A stretch of 64,000 nucleotides of DNA. Origin: Sphagnum compactum. Lineage: Eukaryota > Bryophyta > Sphagnopsida > Sphagnales. Under the pieces are notes generated by a model. The model worked only from the letters and a program-made list of their open reading frames with translations, had not been told where the DNA came from and ran no database searches. Below, piece after piece: positions 22,275-34,035 of this stretch. Every line of letters begins with the position of its first letter. Within the stretch, counting starts at the first letter, position 1. Where the stretch lies: NCBI GenBank assembly GCA_965153455.1, contig OZ234496.1:12392304-12456303 (forward strand). Direction: 5' to 3'. Made by a program: the position numbers and the translations under genes.

Positions 22275-25200
22275 AGATCTATGCATGGTATTATGGAACA
22301 TGCACGAGGGTGGTGTAAATAAACTAGAAATGGGGGTGCAAATACTACAGTTATTTCAGGATGTTGAGTTTGTCTAATTAACCGAAACCTGGCACTTCCC
22401 AGGCCAACATTTGCCACACGTTGAAGGGTTTGACTCACTTGCGGTAGCGCGCACTATGCAGCCGGGAAGAACAAAAGCGATAAAACATAACGGGGGGGTT
22501 GCCACTTACTTTCGTAGCCACCTCGGCCCAAACCTGTCACAGTGGAAGGAAGGAAGCCACGATTTTTAGTTATGACTACGAGTCAGCAGGGGTGCTACCC
22601 CTGACTTGTATGTCTGCGTGGTGTATGCTGCCCCTGTTGGTTCCAAACACGAGAACGAATCCTTGTTCCAAAACCTGGCAGCAGATATTGTTAAAGTTCA
22701 AACTCTAGTGGGCATTATATTATTGGGAGGGGATTTTAATGCGCGAACTGCAACGTTACCAGATACCATCGATAGTACCGACCTTTGTGAACTGTTACAG
22801 GTGCCTAAGCTCACTCAGACTGAGCAACCAAATGTTGTGGCTAAGCAATAGAACCGCGACGCCAATGTTGGCGACTGGGGCCGTGAACTCCTGGACCTAT
22901 GTTGTGATGCTGGGTTGCTCATCCTCAACGGCCAGACACCTGGTGACGAATCAAGGGAGTTCACTTGCTTGGCAAATGGGGGTGTAGCATTGTTGATTAT
23001 ATTGTTGGCTCACCTGCAATTTGGCAAGCTGCTACACACCTCGAGGTGATAATAGACAACACCCGCTATTGCGCGATGGGGAGAGACTCTGACCATAGGC
23101 CGTTACGCTTACGATTGAACATCGATTGTAGTTTTGTTGAGCCACAACATACAATTGTAACGAAAAAATTCCTACCTAGGTTCAAATATGATAAATTAAA
23201 AGCTGAAAAGTATCAGCTTGCCCTAACAGCGAATCTTGGAAACCTATGGGTTGCTGACTCAATCGAGCATCTCGGGGCAGATGGGTTAGTTGACCTACTG
23301 CAGTAGTGCGTGGGTGCTGCAGCAGAGTCTACTTTTAGCCATAAGCCTTTGGGAGGAAACTGTAGAGCGTGACATTGCCATAAACCCTGGTTTGATGTTA
23401 ATTGTCGTTTAGCGAAGCGAGAGCTGAGGCTCTGGCTGAAAGCCAACCCCGATTTGCACATCGCTAAACATCAAGCAAATAAACTCAAAAATTTATTAAA
23501 AAAGAAAAGAATTTTCTGGGAAATTGCAAGAGCTCAACATATGTGTACGCTTGCCAAGGTGGATGCACTCTCGTTCTGGAAAAAGTGCCGGCCAAGGGCA
23601 CCCGTTGTGGCCAAAATCAGTGCAGTTACGCTTTTGGAAGGCTTCCGCGGGCTAGTTGGCCAATCTCTGCCACCCATACAGGTGCGAATTGATCACTCGG
23701 CCCAGGTGATGGAACCTCCACCTAGCCACACCCTAAACACAGATATCACACTTGCTGAGCTGCTTCAGGCGCTGAAGAAACTACAAAGGAATAAGGCTGC
23801 TGGTTTGGATGGTATGAAAGCTGAGTTCATTTTGGATGTCGGAGAGCTGCTACACATGCCACTATTGACAGCGTTCAATTGCTTTCTCGCGGAAGGCTTT
23901 CCAGAAGCCCTTTCCACTGGGGTGGTCCACGCGCTCTTTAAAGGGGACAATGCTTCCGAATTTGACAACTACAGGGGGATAACGGTTGGGCCTATCCTAA
24001 CAAAACTGTTCGCTATGATCCTTAACAAAAGGCTGAGTGAGTGGGCTGAACAACATGGGCTGCGTGCCAAGGGTCAAGCTCGGTTTCGCAAAGATTACCG
24101 CACTACTGACCAACTCTTCATAGTGCGAACTTTGATAGAACAGAGCGAGGCAAAAAAGAAGCCACTCTATTGTTGTTTTGTGGACTTCAAAAAGGCGTTC
24201 GATATTGTGTCGCGTGAAGTGTTGTGGGAGGTGTTGGCTAGCCTCGGGGTGGAGGGACGCTTCTTGCGATGCCTACAGGCGATGTATACCAAGGATACCG
24301 TATGCATCAACCACCCAAGCAAAGGTGTCACCTCCAGCTTCAGGTGCCAATAAGGTGTGAAGCAAGGTTGCCCTCTCAGCCCCCTTTTGTTTGGGCTATA
24401 TTTGGATGCCCTAGAGGGGCGCTTGGACGGCAGAGAATGTGATGCACCGACCCTAGCAAATGTGCACGTATGGCTGTTGCTTTTTGCAAATGACCTTGCT
24501 CTGACGTCGGAGTCAGAGGTGGGACTGCAACACCAGTTAAACGCACTCTAGCAGTTTTATGTTGAACGTGGACTTACAGTGAACGTGAAAAAAACAGAAG
24601 TCATGGTGTTCAACTCTGCTGACCCATGCCAAAAGTTTGTGTTTGAAGGTGATGCTATTGAGCGTGTGCAGACCTTCAAATACTTGGGGATCCTGCTCAA
24701 GACCACCCCGAACCTGGACAGTGCAGTGGAACATCTAACGGCTGCTAGTGCGCTCGTTGTTCGCATTAAACCGTCGTTGTGCGGAGCTACATATTATGGA
24801 CGTCCAGTTACACTGTGACCTCTTCAACACGTTGGTGCGTTCCACAGCAAGTTATGCCTGTGAGGTTTGGGTGGACTCCAAGAAAATAGAGGCTATTGAA
24901 ATAGTGTACCAAGGGTTCCTCAAGTCCTTGCTCGAGGTGCGAAAAACAACTAGCACGTCCATCGTGCTAGTAGAATTTGGCAAATTTTCATTTGAACACT
25001 TTGCATGGGGACAAGCGCTGTTGTACTATAATTATGTGAGCACGGTCACTAAAGACCGCATCTTGGGCAAGGCATGGGAAGCCCAACTTCCTATGCTTGC
25101 TACGGGAAAGAACTGTTGGGCTAGATCCATGAAAAAATGACTACTCAAGAATCAGCCCCAGGAGGTGGCAGGTTTTCTGCCTCCGGTTCAACCGTCGTTG

Positions 25201-25950
25201 GAAACAACGCCTAAGCCTACAACGACCCGTGTGCTCCAGGCGAGGACTGCTCAACCGTTAAGAACGGCTCTTGAGACAACGCCCATACATCCGACTAGTC
25301 TAACAGGTGAAAGGCTGGGCGAAGAGCCAAGTACTTTGGTGCAATGCGCACAACGTATGGGTGGGAGTTTTAATGGCTCAGCTGGCCGTGCTATAACTAG
25401 TGTAGCCAATTGGTGCTAGATCTACGACAAGAGGCCTGATCAACCAGGAGGCTGGGGCCCCACCCCCTCCAAGTTTTCCCCACACAATATTGAGTGTAAA
25501 AAGGGTGAAGGATAATATGCGGCTGGTTTACATTGAAAATCTCTTTACCAACCGCGAGATCGAAACCAGCGTGCAGACAAGATACTTGCGCTTCAAGGGT
25601 ATGTTATACGAGAGCAAAAGCTACTTGTGTGACATCAGTTGCGTTCAGCTACAGAAAGCTCTGGCCCGATTTTGATGTGGTAACACGCAGCTTGAGGTAG
25701 TGCTAGGTGCGTGGAAGGGCGTGCCATACGCAGAGAGGCTTTGTCAAGGCTACGATTTGGGGAAGGTTGAGGATGAAGAGCATTTGCTTCTTGTTTGTCC
25801 AAATACACAGAAAGTTAGGGAACGCTTTTGTTCGACCCTGCCCCTCACCCACACTAGCACTCTTGCTGAGCTCATGCAGACTACAAACACGATCGCCCTG
25901 GCCAAGTTTGTGGCATGTTGCCAGTATCGGAGGACAATCTCTCCTCCATG
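22275..25950 (+). pseudogene. LINE ORF2: AP endonuclease, reverse transcriptase, C-terminal zinc region
   Basis: The endonuclease part shows LTETWHF (22378), LLGGDFNAR (about 22725) and the C-terminal SIVDYIVGS...SDHRPL (about 22985-23105). The reverse transcriptase part shows KAAGLDGMKAEF, NYRGI, FVDFKKAFD (about 24178), QGCPLSPLLFGLYLD and a catalytic box reading FANDLA (about 24484) instead of F/Y-A-D-D, a D to N change that would abolish catalysis. Next come KTEVMVF and FKYLGILL. A C-terminal EDEEHLLLVCPN motif (about 25772) is the usual zinc-finger-like tail. Stops include TAG at 22849, 23304 and 24549, TGA near 23369 and TAA at 24351; frames shift near 22985 and 24770. Confidence 0.8.
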
Positions 25951-26056
25951 ATCTACCTTTCGTCTAATGGACTCCCAAATGGACGTAAATTGCAAACAAT
26001 AAACAATAAACTTCAGTTTTGGAAAAAAAAATATTTGTAGATTTTACCATTTTTGA

Positions 26057-27578
26057 GTGATAAAAGTGATTTTTGTGAACTATATGGTTTTTTTAAGATA
26101 TGTTTGATCTCCAGTGGAAGGGAGAAGAAAACGAAAAGAAAAAGATGACAAGAAGAAAAGAAAAAATGAGAAAAAGAGGAGTTGAGGCGGGGAGGAACTT
26201 TCACTGGGTGGAAGTTACTGTGACAGCCTGGAGAGTACCTTCCAGGTGTCAGAAGTTTCTTTGCCAGGGCTGTTTACTATTTTGAATTTCTTAGGGCGGG
26301 TGAGGGACCAAAAAATACGAGGAAAAACCACAGTTTTCTTTTTCTTTTTCTTGTGATGCAGCCACACAGGAAATCATCAAGAAGGTTTGACCAAAGTTGG
26401 CTATTGAACAGATATGAAAGTAAAAGTATTTAAGAATCCTGTTATATTTTGAATACCTGATGCCACTGTTGTAGAAATTTTTCTATCTTTTTTAAAATAA
26501 AATATTCAAAATCTGGCAAATTAGAGACTTTTTTTTTACAATATCCATTTGAATGTGATGACATCATATTTTTCAGTCCAAAAAAATGCCAAAATTCACC
26601 AAAAAGAAAACCACTGGTTTGGAGACAATCAATAACTCTCATGAGAATCAATAAATTGCCATACTCACAAAAACAGAAAAAGGTAAAATATTTTCCTTGA
26701 AGTCAAAGAAAGGCTGGAAACTGCAAAGTCCCTCCACAAAGCAGGACTTTCAAAACCCCGACAAAGGAACAAACACAAAAGAAGGGAAGAACTTAATGGA
26801 GGACACAACCAAAAAACACAAGCAGCCCGAACAAAAGTGACAGTATTTCACCTGTTCACGGACCACCAACTATGACATGTATGACAGCAACTTATCTATC
26901 ACAACTTCTCAACTGACTTCATCAGCTCCCTACAGTATAGACCAGTGCAACCACTCACCTCCATACTGAGTTTATGTCACAAGTCTAGAAGCAACAGGAA
27001 GCCTTGGCAATGACCTTGGCTAGCAACTAACAACATATAAGGGAAAACACATAGAAAAACATGAGAGAAAAAAGGCACACACTTTGGGCAAAAAGGGGAT
27101 CTGCATAAGATGGTTGCCAATTTTTGGTCACCGCCTTGACAACAGCCATGGAATCAACATCTTTGCTCCTGTAGGATTAAGTCACATGCTGAAAGGCTGC
27201 TTGTTCACATGCAAGAAAATGCTGAAGGAGATTGTAACTAAAAATTTCAGCTGATTTCAGACTTTAATTTCTTACTGGTATTTAATGCTCCGAAACCTTT
27301 CTCTTTTTTTTTCCCAGTCCTGATATACAGACAACTGCCCATGAAAGAAAGCAGCAGTAGGAGTTGCTTACCCTGACCTGTTACCTTTCGTTTCTACTTT
27401 TTTTTTCCATCAGAATCTCTCACATATGGCACTAGAAGAACGCCTGCAACAAACACCACATTTCTATCCAGTCATAGTATCAAATAAGTTAGGTGGGAAA
27501 ACAAGACTGGAAATCCTGGATCAGAGGTAGATTCAGAATTGAATCCCAAAGCACAACCTTCTTGCACCCCAGATTCAT
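26057..27578. other. Gene-free stretch 3' of ERLIN
   Basis: No exon is supported. Short A/T runs and a purine-rich tract (26110-26180, GAAAAGAAAAAG-type) are present. The right part probably holds the ERLIN 3' untranslated region; no polyadenylation signal can be chosen with confidence. Confidence 0.5.
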
Positions 27579-30500
27579 TTAGTGTCCCGATTCCAGTAAA
27601 TTGCCAAGGAGTCTTTGATCCATGACCATGCTTGGGATCTGCAAATCATCCAAGTGATAAAAATGGCCCTGTTAAAATCAGCAGTTTGTGTCAGAAAAAC
27701 ACAATTCAGTGATAGCTTAGTCATGCTGCAACTGATGTAGATTTGTTTGTGCCAATTGAACTGTCAACAATAGCACATATTTCTGCAGTTTACTAGCTAG
27801 ATCCTGAAAACTGTGTTGATTTCAAGAGGTATAGATAATTCAAAGCTGGATCAAACGCTCAGTATCAAAGTCACCTAAAGGTGGGTCCTTCTGCAACTTC
27901 AATAGTGAGATGTGAAAGCAGTACCAACACTAGAAAGGTGGAATTCCAGATACACATAAACTCATTTTTCCAAACTTATGCAACAGCCACATTATCTCCT
28001 TGTGGCATTTACAACTCAGAAACTACCAGGTGACAGATGCTTGGGAACATGTGTAGTAAATTATAAGTTCCTGATGGAGTGTCATACCTTTTCACCAAAG
28101 AACATCTTTGTGTTATTTGAAATAGCCTCAATAAATTTCAGCTCAAGAAACTCAGGTGTTAATTTGACCTTATTGGCCTCCGCCTCCTTCAAGACCCTGT
28201 TTTGCATCATCGCCAACATAAGATCAAGATGAGAAATCAATGGCCAAAATCAAATCACAGAAGTGATAGCAGTGATAGCATTTGGTAGTCAGCACCAAAT
28301 TGTCCAAACTAGCTAACATAAGGTCGATCTGGGATCAGAATTAGCAAATTTACACAACAGCATAGCATCAACCGTTTCACTCTGAAAATGGTCAACAGCT
28401 TCTGAATTAGATAAACCATGCCATCACAACACTACCATTATGAATGCAGTTCCCACACCTGTAAAAGTTTGCATCAGCCCATGAGCGCTCACGAGCAAGG
28501 TAAATCTCATTCTCTATTTCCTGTTGTTTCTTGGTACTTTCTTTCTCCATAACTCGCTGACTCATCAAGATTTCACTAACTTTTGCATCTTTTTCAGCTT
28601 CCGTGACAGCCTTTTTCTTAATGGTTTCTGCCTCTTTTTCCACCACCTTCTGCTTCTCCACTGCTATTAGCACCTGGCAAAAATGCCGACCAGCCACACA
28701 CATGTTTGGGATGTATTCAGAATATTGATTGGGTCATAAATGAACTGCTCAGAACTACATAATCTTTCTCAATTTGATCTCCTTGGAAAACATACATTTG
28801 ACCTACCTAAGATGTTCAACCAGTTGAAAGAGGGTATAACTTCAGAATGATTGGCAAAAAAAGTTAGAATTGCAACCTTAGTGCGTTCCTCCTCCATAAT
28901 TTCATAATTACGGGCAATCGAAGGTGGAATTTTTGGCTTGGTCACACGAACTCCAATTATCTCTATCCCTGGTGCATAGCGTGTGCAATCCCGTTGAATA
29001 GCCTCTTTCATGATCTCATCTATCTGCAAATCGCTCAGGACCCACTGCTAAGCCTTCTCCCAACTAGTGGACTTTCTTATGACAATTGCCAAAAATTGCA
29101 CGCTTTTTACTTGTGAGTGAGAAAGGAAAATGGTGCAAAGGAGACCAGAAATCATCCCATATAAGAGTAGACTAAGTTCCATGACTTACAGCAGCAGGGA
29201 GTCACGAACATTGAAACTGATATCTATCAAGGGGACCAGGGATCCAAGTTCATCAAGGAAGTCTCTTAGGTTGTCCATTGCATGCATGTCAGTCAGGAAC
29301 CAAATGTGGTCCTAAACCCTAAACCCTAAACCCAGCCATTGATTTCAGCAGACATTTAAACCACAAATGGTGCAACATTGACTTGCAACTAATTGCTCTC
29401 TGAACAATACATGACTCTTTGAATGCTTAATACATTGACTTGCACCTAATTACTCTCTGAACATAAAAGGGCTGTACTTCGCATCCAATTTCATTTCGAG
29501 AACTTGGGTCTACTCCTTGCACTCATGTGATTATTATCTTGCCCAAATTAGGTCAACTCAAGTTTAAAGAAAGAATCAGGTTGTTTGAAGAAAACCTTAC
29601 CTGGTCAAATTTATCAATGTAGACCTCTTGAAGTGAATTGGAACTACAAAACTGGTTGATTTCATGATGAATTTTGTCATAAATCCAAGTCTTATCATAG
29701 CTTACACCAAACTCCAAAATTGTGTCATATACATAGTCTCTGTTGAGCCTGTTGACGACCTACAGAAGGTACACACACACAAAAGCCACATCAACTCAGC
29801 TTTTAGTAGTAGTTCCAATTCACTTTCTAGTACATTCTCAACATGAGCATTTGAGAACCCACCAGAGAACGTCATCACTTGTGTCAACATGCCGCCTGCA
29901 ATTTTGTAGAAATTTTTTAAATAATTAACTTGATAAACCCAAAAGGTTTTTTGGTACCCTAATGCTTTTGGGGTACATTCATATTTCCCCATTTTTAGAG
30001 GTCTGCAAAAATGTGTGATACTCCTTTCTTAGCAAACAGTCTATTAAGCTTCTTATCAACACAATCTAGATATGGATGTGCTTTTAGCCTGATGAGATTA
30101 ATGGAAAAACACCCAATGGAAGAATTCTTCAGTTTTTCTAGGCGTTCATTGAGTGATTATATTTACAGGGTTCCAAAATGATGGCATTATATTCAATGGC
30201 ACATTTTAACATGTGAGCACCATGATGGGTGTCTACATTCAGCAATTGTGCTTCATCCCTCAGTTGAACCAGATCATGGAGAGCACCTCAATTTTCTCAA
30301 AAGATATCATAACTCCACCCTTGGTCCCACATGGTATATCCTTCACCTGCAAAAGTAACAAAACCCGCAATGGTACAAATTTCCAAACATTCCAAAATGA
30401 TTTCTACACCAAAGCATAAATGGGTCAAGAGCAGTTCAACAGTCCATAACCATGCTAAAGCCACAAGAAAAGTCTCATAAAGAAAAATAGCAGAGAGGAA

Positions 30501-32901
30501 ATCCATCTCATCAAAAAACCTGCTAATGCTTGAAAATTTCTCCTAATCCTGGACCCGGAAGTGACTTGAAAGATTCACGAGTTATTACTCATTCTTATAA
30601 GTTATCAATCTTTCAAATTCTCATTCTTCAAAGAGAAACATAACATTGCATGAGACTAAGAGCCCACCACTCTGTAGAAGAGCTAAAAAGTTTCCAACAG
30701 CAGGATTGATGTAATGCCTATCAATACTTTACCTGGTCGGTTTGAATTGTTGTTTGAATTGCCTCATACTGAGTCAAGAATGGAATCATGGAATGGAATC
30801 CTGCAAAAGAAAACAAAACAAAACATGAATGTCCAAGCCAAACAGCCCAATTTTGGCTCTTGATTAGCTTCAAAGGTATACCTCCAACAGGGGTGGAATG
30901 TCCTCAGCCAAGAAGCTCATCAGATCCATCTTACAAGGACAAATACACACCCATGAAAGCATACACAAATTGCATCTATATATGTAGCTACTACACCCTC
31001 TCAAAGTTTCAGAGGAGTGATAGATACCTGGCCCAGTAATAGTCTTCAGTAATGCCCCACCACGCCAATACACGCCAACATGTCCCTCTGGAATCTGGTG
31101 CAGGATGGCAACATTTGCACCTGCAAGTGCAATTGCAACCAGAATCTGCAGCCACCAGACCACACCATCGACACTAATGCATCAAATACCATGCTTGGCA
31201 CTCCATTCAAATTCCCACATTTAAGCTCCAAGTCAACAAACAAAACAGAATTTACAGCACATAATTCACAGAAAGTTGTGGATCATTAGAGGCCAAGGAT
31301 TACACAAATAGACACAAAGAACAGCACATATAGAGATCTGACATAACTGAAAACTTCACATAGACACAGCAACAGAAACAAAACCAGATGCAGAATCTAT
31401 ACATGACATTGAGTCCCATTTCTGTCACCTTTGCTTTGGAAACCCTAAAAAACTGGCTTGTGACTGATTTCACTTGCTGTGGACTTATGAAGAGTTTCCA
31501 TATCTAGACATTCGCAAAGTCAGTGATGTGGGCTTAGTCTCCATCATTTGGTTCAAATCTTTGGATATAAACCCAATTCAACCCAAGGTACATGGAACCC
31601 TAAAAATCTGGTGTGTACTAAAACCTTGTATATTGTCATGGAGCAGCTGCAAAATGAAGCTCTCAGTTCTCATCTATTAAATGAGTTGCATCAGGTTGCC
31701 CATGAACAACTTGAAATATCATTTGGTGACTTCTTGCTATGCACCTTTGATTTGTCATAGTTGAGATCAATGCTTAAAGATGCACTTCCCACCCATGTGG
31801 GGAGAAAGCATCAAGTCTTAAAACTGTAAAAGATGGCTATGGCAGTGAGTTCAGCACAGATCACTGTAAAATTTTCTAGCTGAAATTTGAAAAACAGAAC
31901 TAGATGTCAAAACACAGTTGAGCACTGTTCTTTTCTAAAAAGATCAAGCACCCCAAAAAAACCCTGTTGAGAAGACAAGAAAGATCAAGCACACCACACT
32001 AGTGAAAAAGCTGGTCTCACTTTCTAGAAAACAATTGATGATGAAAACAAGTCATGACTGAAACCAGCAAAGGAACTGAAATGAAAAAATAAGCCAACAA
32101 AAAAAACACTTGTGGACATGCTAGATGTATGTGCAAATCAATATCAATTTGTGAGTCTCCAAAGTTCTGCATCCAACAAGTAGTACAATATTCTTCAAAC
32201 CAATTAAGATCAACCATGAGACAAGAATCCCAGCTTCCTCCTAGGATGATTTAACTCATGTGTATCTATGCAACCACCATGATGCAGCCATCCATAGAAG
32301 GCTTCAGGTGGAAGACTACTACTAAATCCACCAGCTGTGGTGAACTCAAGAGTAAAAAAAACCACAAACATTCTAAGTATTAGTCAGCAGCTTCACCAAA
32401 GGTCAAAGTTCTATAGAATCAAGTGAGCTACAGACTCTTGCTCCCCAATTATTACCAAATACCCATATCTCCAAAATAGCTACAAGTTCTCTTCCCCCAC
32501 CTCATGAGATCCAAAGGATACTAGAATGTCAAATTGAAGCAGAAAATTAGCCACCCACCCATTAAATCCCAATCCAAAAAGCTACTGTTGGAATTTAAGA
32601 AGCCATCACCCACTACTAGTAGAGGTAGCAGTTATTCCCAAGTGGGTCAGTCTTTCTCATAGTAGAGGACCAAGTAGTCCAACCACTTGTACCCTTGTGC
32701 AACAACAACAACCAGACTAAAAGAGAAAGATATATGTATATATATGTGTATGAGAGAGATTGAGAGAGAGAGAGAGAGAAGAAATCAACTCACAGCAGCT
32801 AGAACCGCAATCACAGACAGAAGATTTATGGTTGAGGATATCTCTGCACTTGGCCTGGGACTGGGCCTAGGATGAGCTCCACCCACACCTCCTCTATCCA
32901 T
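27579..32901 (-). CDS. ERLIN: ERLIN-type SPFH (band 7) protein of the ER, 347 aa, nine exons
   Basis: Exons: 32901-32794, 31145-31028, 30800-30733, 30346-30287, 29759-29601, 29023-28877, 28673-28459, 28196-28088 and 27638-27579. All borders are GT-AG and the phases close exactly (1044 nt with TAA). A Pro/Gly-rich N-terminus is followed by one hydrophobic segment (about 25-51). The SPFH domain then begins with [20 protein letters not shown] and continues through [38 protein letters not shown] and [20 protein letters not shown] charged coiled coil follows ([17 protein letters not shown]), then the conserved [19 protein letters not shown] tail and [10 protein letters not shown]. ERLINs are lipid-raft-like ER-membrane proteins that assemble into rings and, in animals, link to ERAD; the plant role is inferred from homology. 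Length matches the plant family and no defect is seen. Confidence 0.93.
29311..29333. repeat. Interstitial telomere-type repeat (CCCTAAA)3
   Basis: Three perfect CCCTAAA units plus partial ones lie inside the ERLIN intron between the exons at 29759-29601 and 29023-28877. This is the plant-type telomere unit and also matches telo-box elements. Confidence 0.9.
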
Positions 32902-33230
32902 GGCTGAGCAAGCGCACAACACCAGGTCTTCCAACAACAAGCAATGAGGAGCGGACAGAGACACACACACACACACACACAATCAGACACACTGAGAGAG
33001 CGAGAGACAGAGAGGAAAGGGATGGGGCTTGGGCCGGCTGTGAGGGACCGGAGAACAATGGACCGATGTGTAAATGCATAAACCTATGGGAGATCTCTAT
33101 CTAAATGCTCTCTATACTTACACTTGCTCTCGCTATGGGAGACCTATTTTGAAATTGATTGAGAGACCTAACCAAATTTTTTGGGGAAGGTGGGAAATGT
33201 AATGGAAAGTGGCCAGGTCTAGAGGGGGCT
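32902..33230 (-). promoter_or_regulatory. ERLIN leader and upstream region with AC and AG microsatellites
   Basis: An (AC)n run at 32961-32983 and AG-rich tracts on both sides (also AG repeats at 32750-32780 in intron 1) flank the first exon. On the gene strand these give GT and CT tracts, which are common in plant 5' leaders. The transcription start cannot be fixed by eye. Confidence 0.4.
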
Positions 33231-34035
33231 CCCTTTGTTTGAGAGCATGGGAATGAGGATGGAAACTTCATGGGAACGTGGACACAAACTTTGGTTCCTA
33301 TAATAACCCCAATGCACTTGCATTTCACAAAGTTCGAAAGAAACTAAATTTCCACACAAGGAACCGTATTAGTTTCCATAGGAATGAGGATGGAAACTTC
33401 AGCTCCAACAGTCAAGAATGAAACCCCATGCACTCGCCTCTTGCAAAGGTTGAAAGTAACTAATTCTTTGGACGAAGGAACCTTAGTTTCCACGGGAACA
33501 AGGATGGAAACTTCATGGGAACGAAGACTGAAACTTCAGTTTCCATACCCAAGAATGCCAATGGAAGCCACCATGCGCCCTTTGCCTTTTGGAAAGGTTG
33601 AAAGCTAAACTAAGATTTCAGACAAATGAAACTTTATGGGAACAAGGACGGAAACTTGAATTCCCATAGCCAAGAATTATAATGCAATCCCCCATGCACT
33701 TGATTTTAGCAAAGGTTGAAAGTTAAACTAATTTTCGAATGAAGGAACCTTAGTTTCCATGGGATCAAAAACACGGAAACTTCAGTCCACATAGCCAAGA
33801 ATGACAATGGAAGCCCCCGTGCACTTGCCTTTCACAAATGTCGAAAGTTAAACTAATTTTTCAAAGGAAGCAACCTTAGTTTCCATGGGAACAAGGATGG
33901 AAACTTCATGGGGAACAAGCACAGAAACGTCAATTACCATAGGCCAAGAATGACAATGGAATGTCCCATGCTCTTGCCTTTCACAAAGGTTGAAAGTTAA
34001 ACTAATTTTTCGAATGAAGGAACCCTATTTATCCA
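33231..34035. repeat. Tandem minisatellite, about seven units of 115-150 bp
   Basis: The unit reads roughly GGAACCTTAGTTTCCATGGG..., then AACAAGGATGGAAACTTCAT, AATGACAATGGAAGCCCCC, and ATGCACTTGCCTTTCACAAA followed by GGTTGAAAGTTAAACTAATT. Starts are seen near 33241, 33361, 33475, 33615, 33744, 33866 and 34015 (the last partial). Units differ by presence or absence of a 25-base GGGAACAAGGATGGAAACTTC sub-block. The array lies about 330 bp upstream of the ERLIN start codon. Confidence 0.85.

Larger units (their letters stand above)
20088..26056 (+). mobile_element. Near full-length non-LTR retrotransposon (LINE), inactive
   Basis: The element order is a GC-rich 5' region (20.2-21.4 kb), ORF1 (21403), AP endonuclease (about 22.28-23.12 kb), reverse transcriptase (about 23.45-24.75 kb), a C-terminal Cys/His region (25.75 kb) and an A-run (26022-26031). 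A 25-base stretch starting TATTTGTA at 20088-20112 recurs with two mismatches at 26032-26056, right after the A-run. These are the likely target-site duplications, placing the element at 20113-26031. Many stops and at least two frameshifts show that it is dead, and the two mismatches between duplications agree with an old insertion. Confidence 0.8.

Noticed and set aside
29311-29333. True chromosome end
   Set aside because: Only three telomere units inside a gene intron with normal sequence on both sides.
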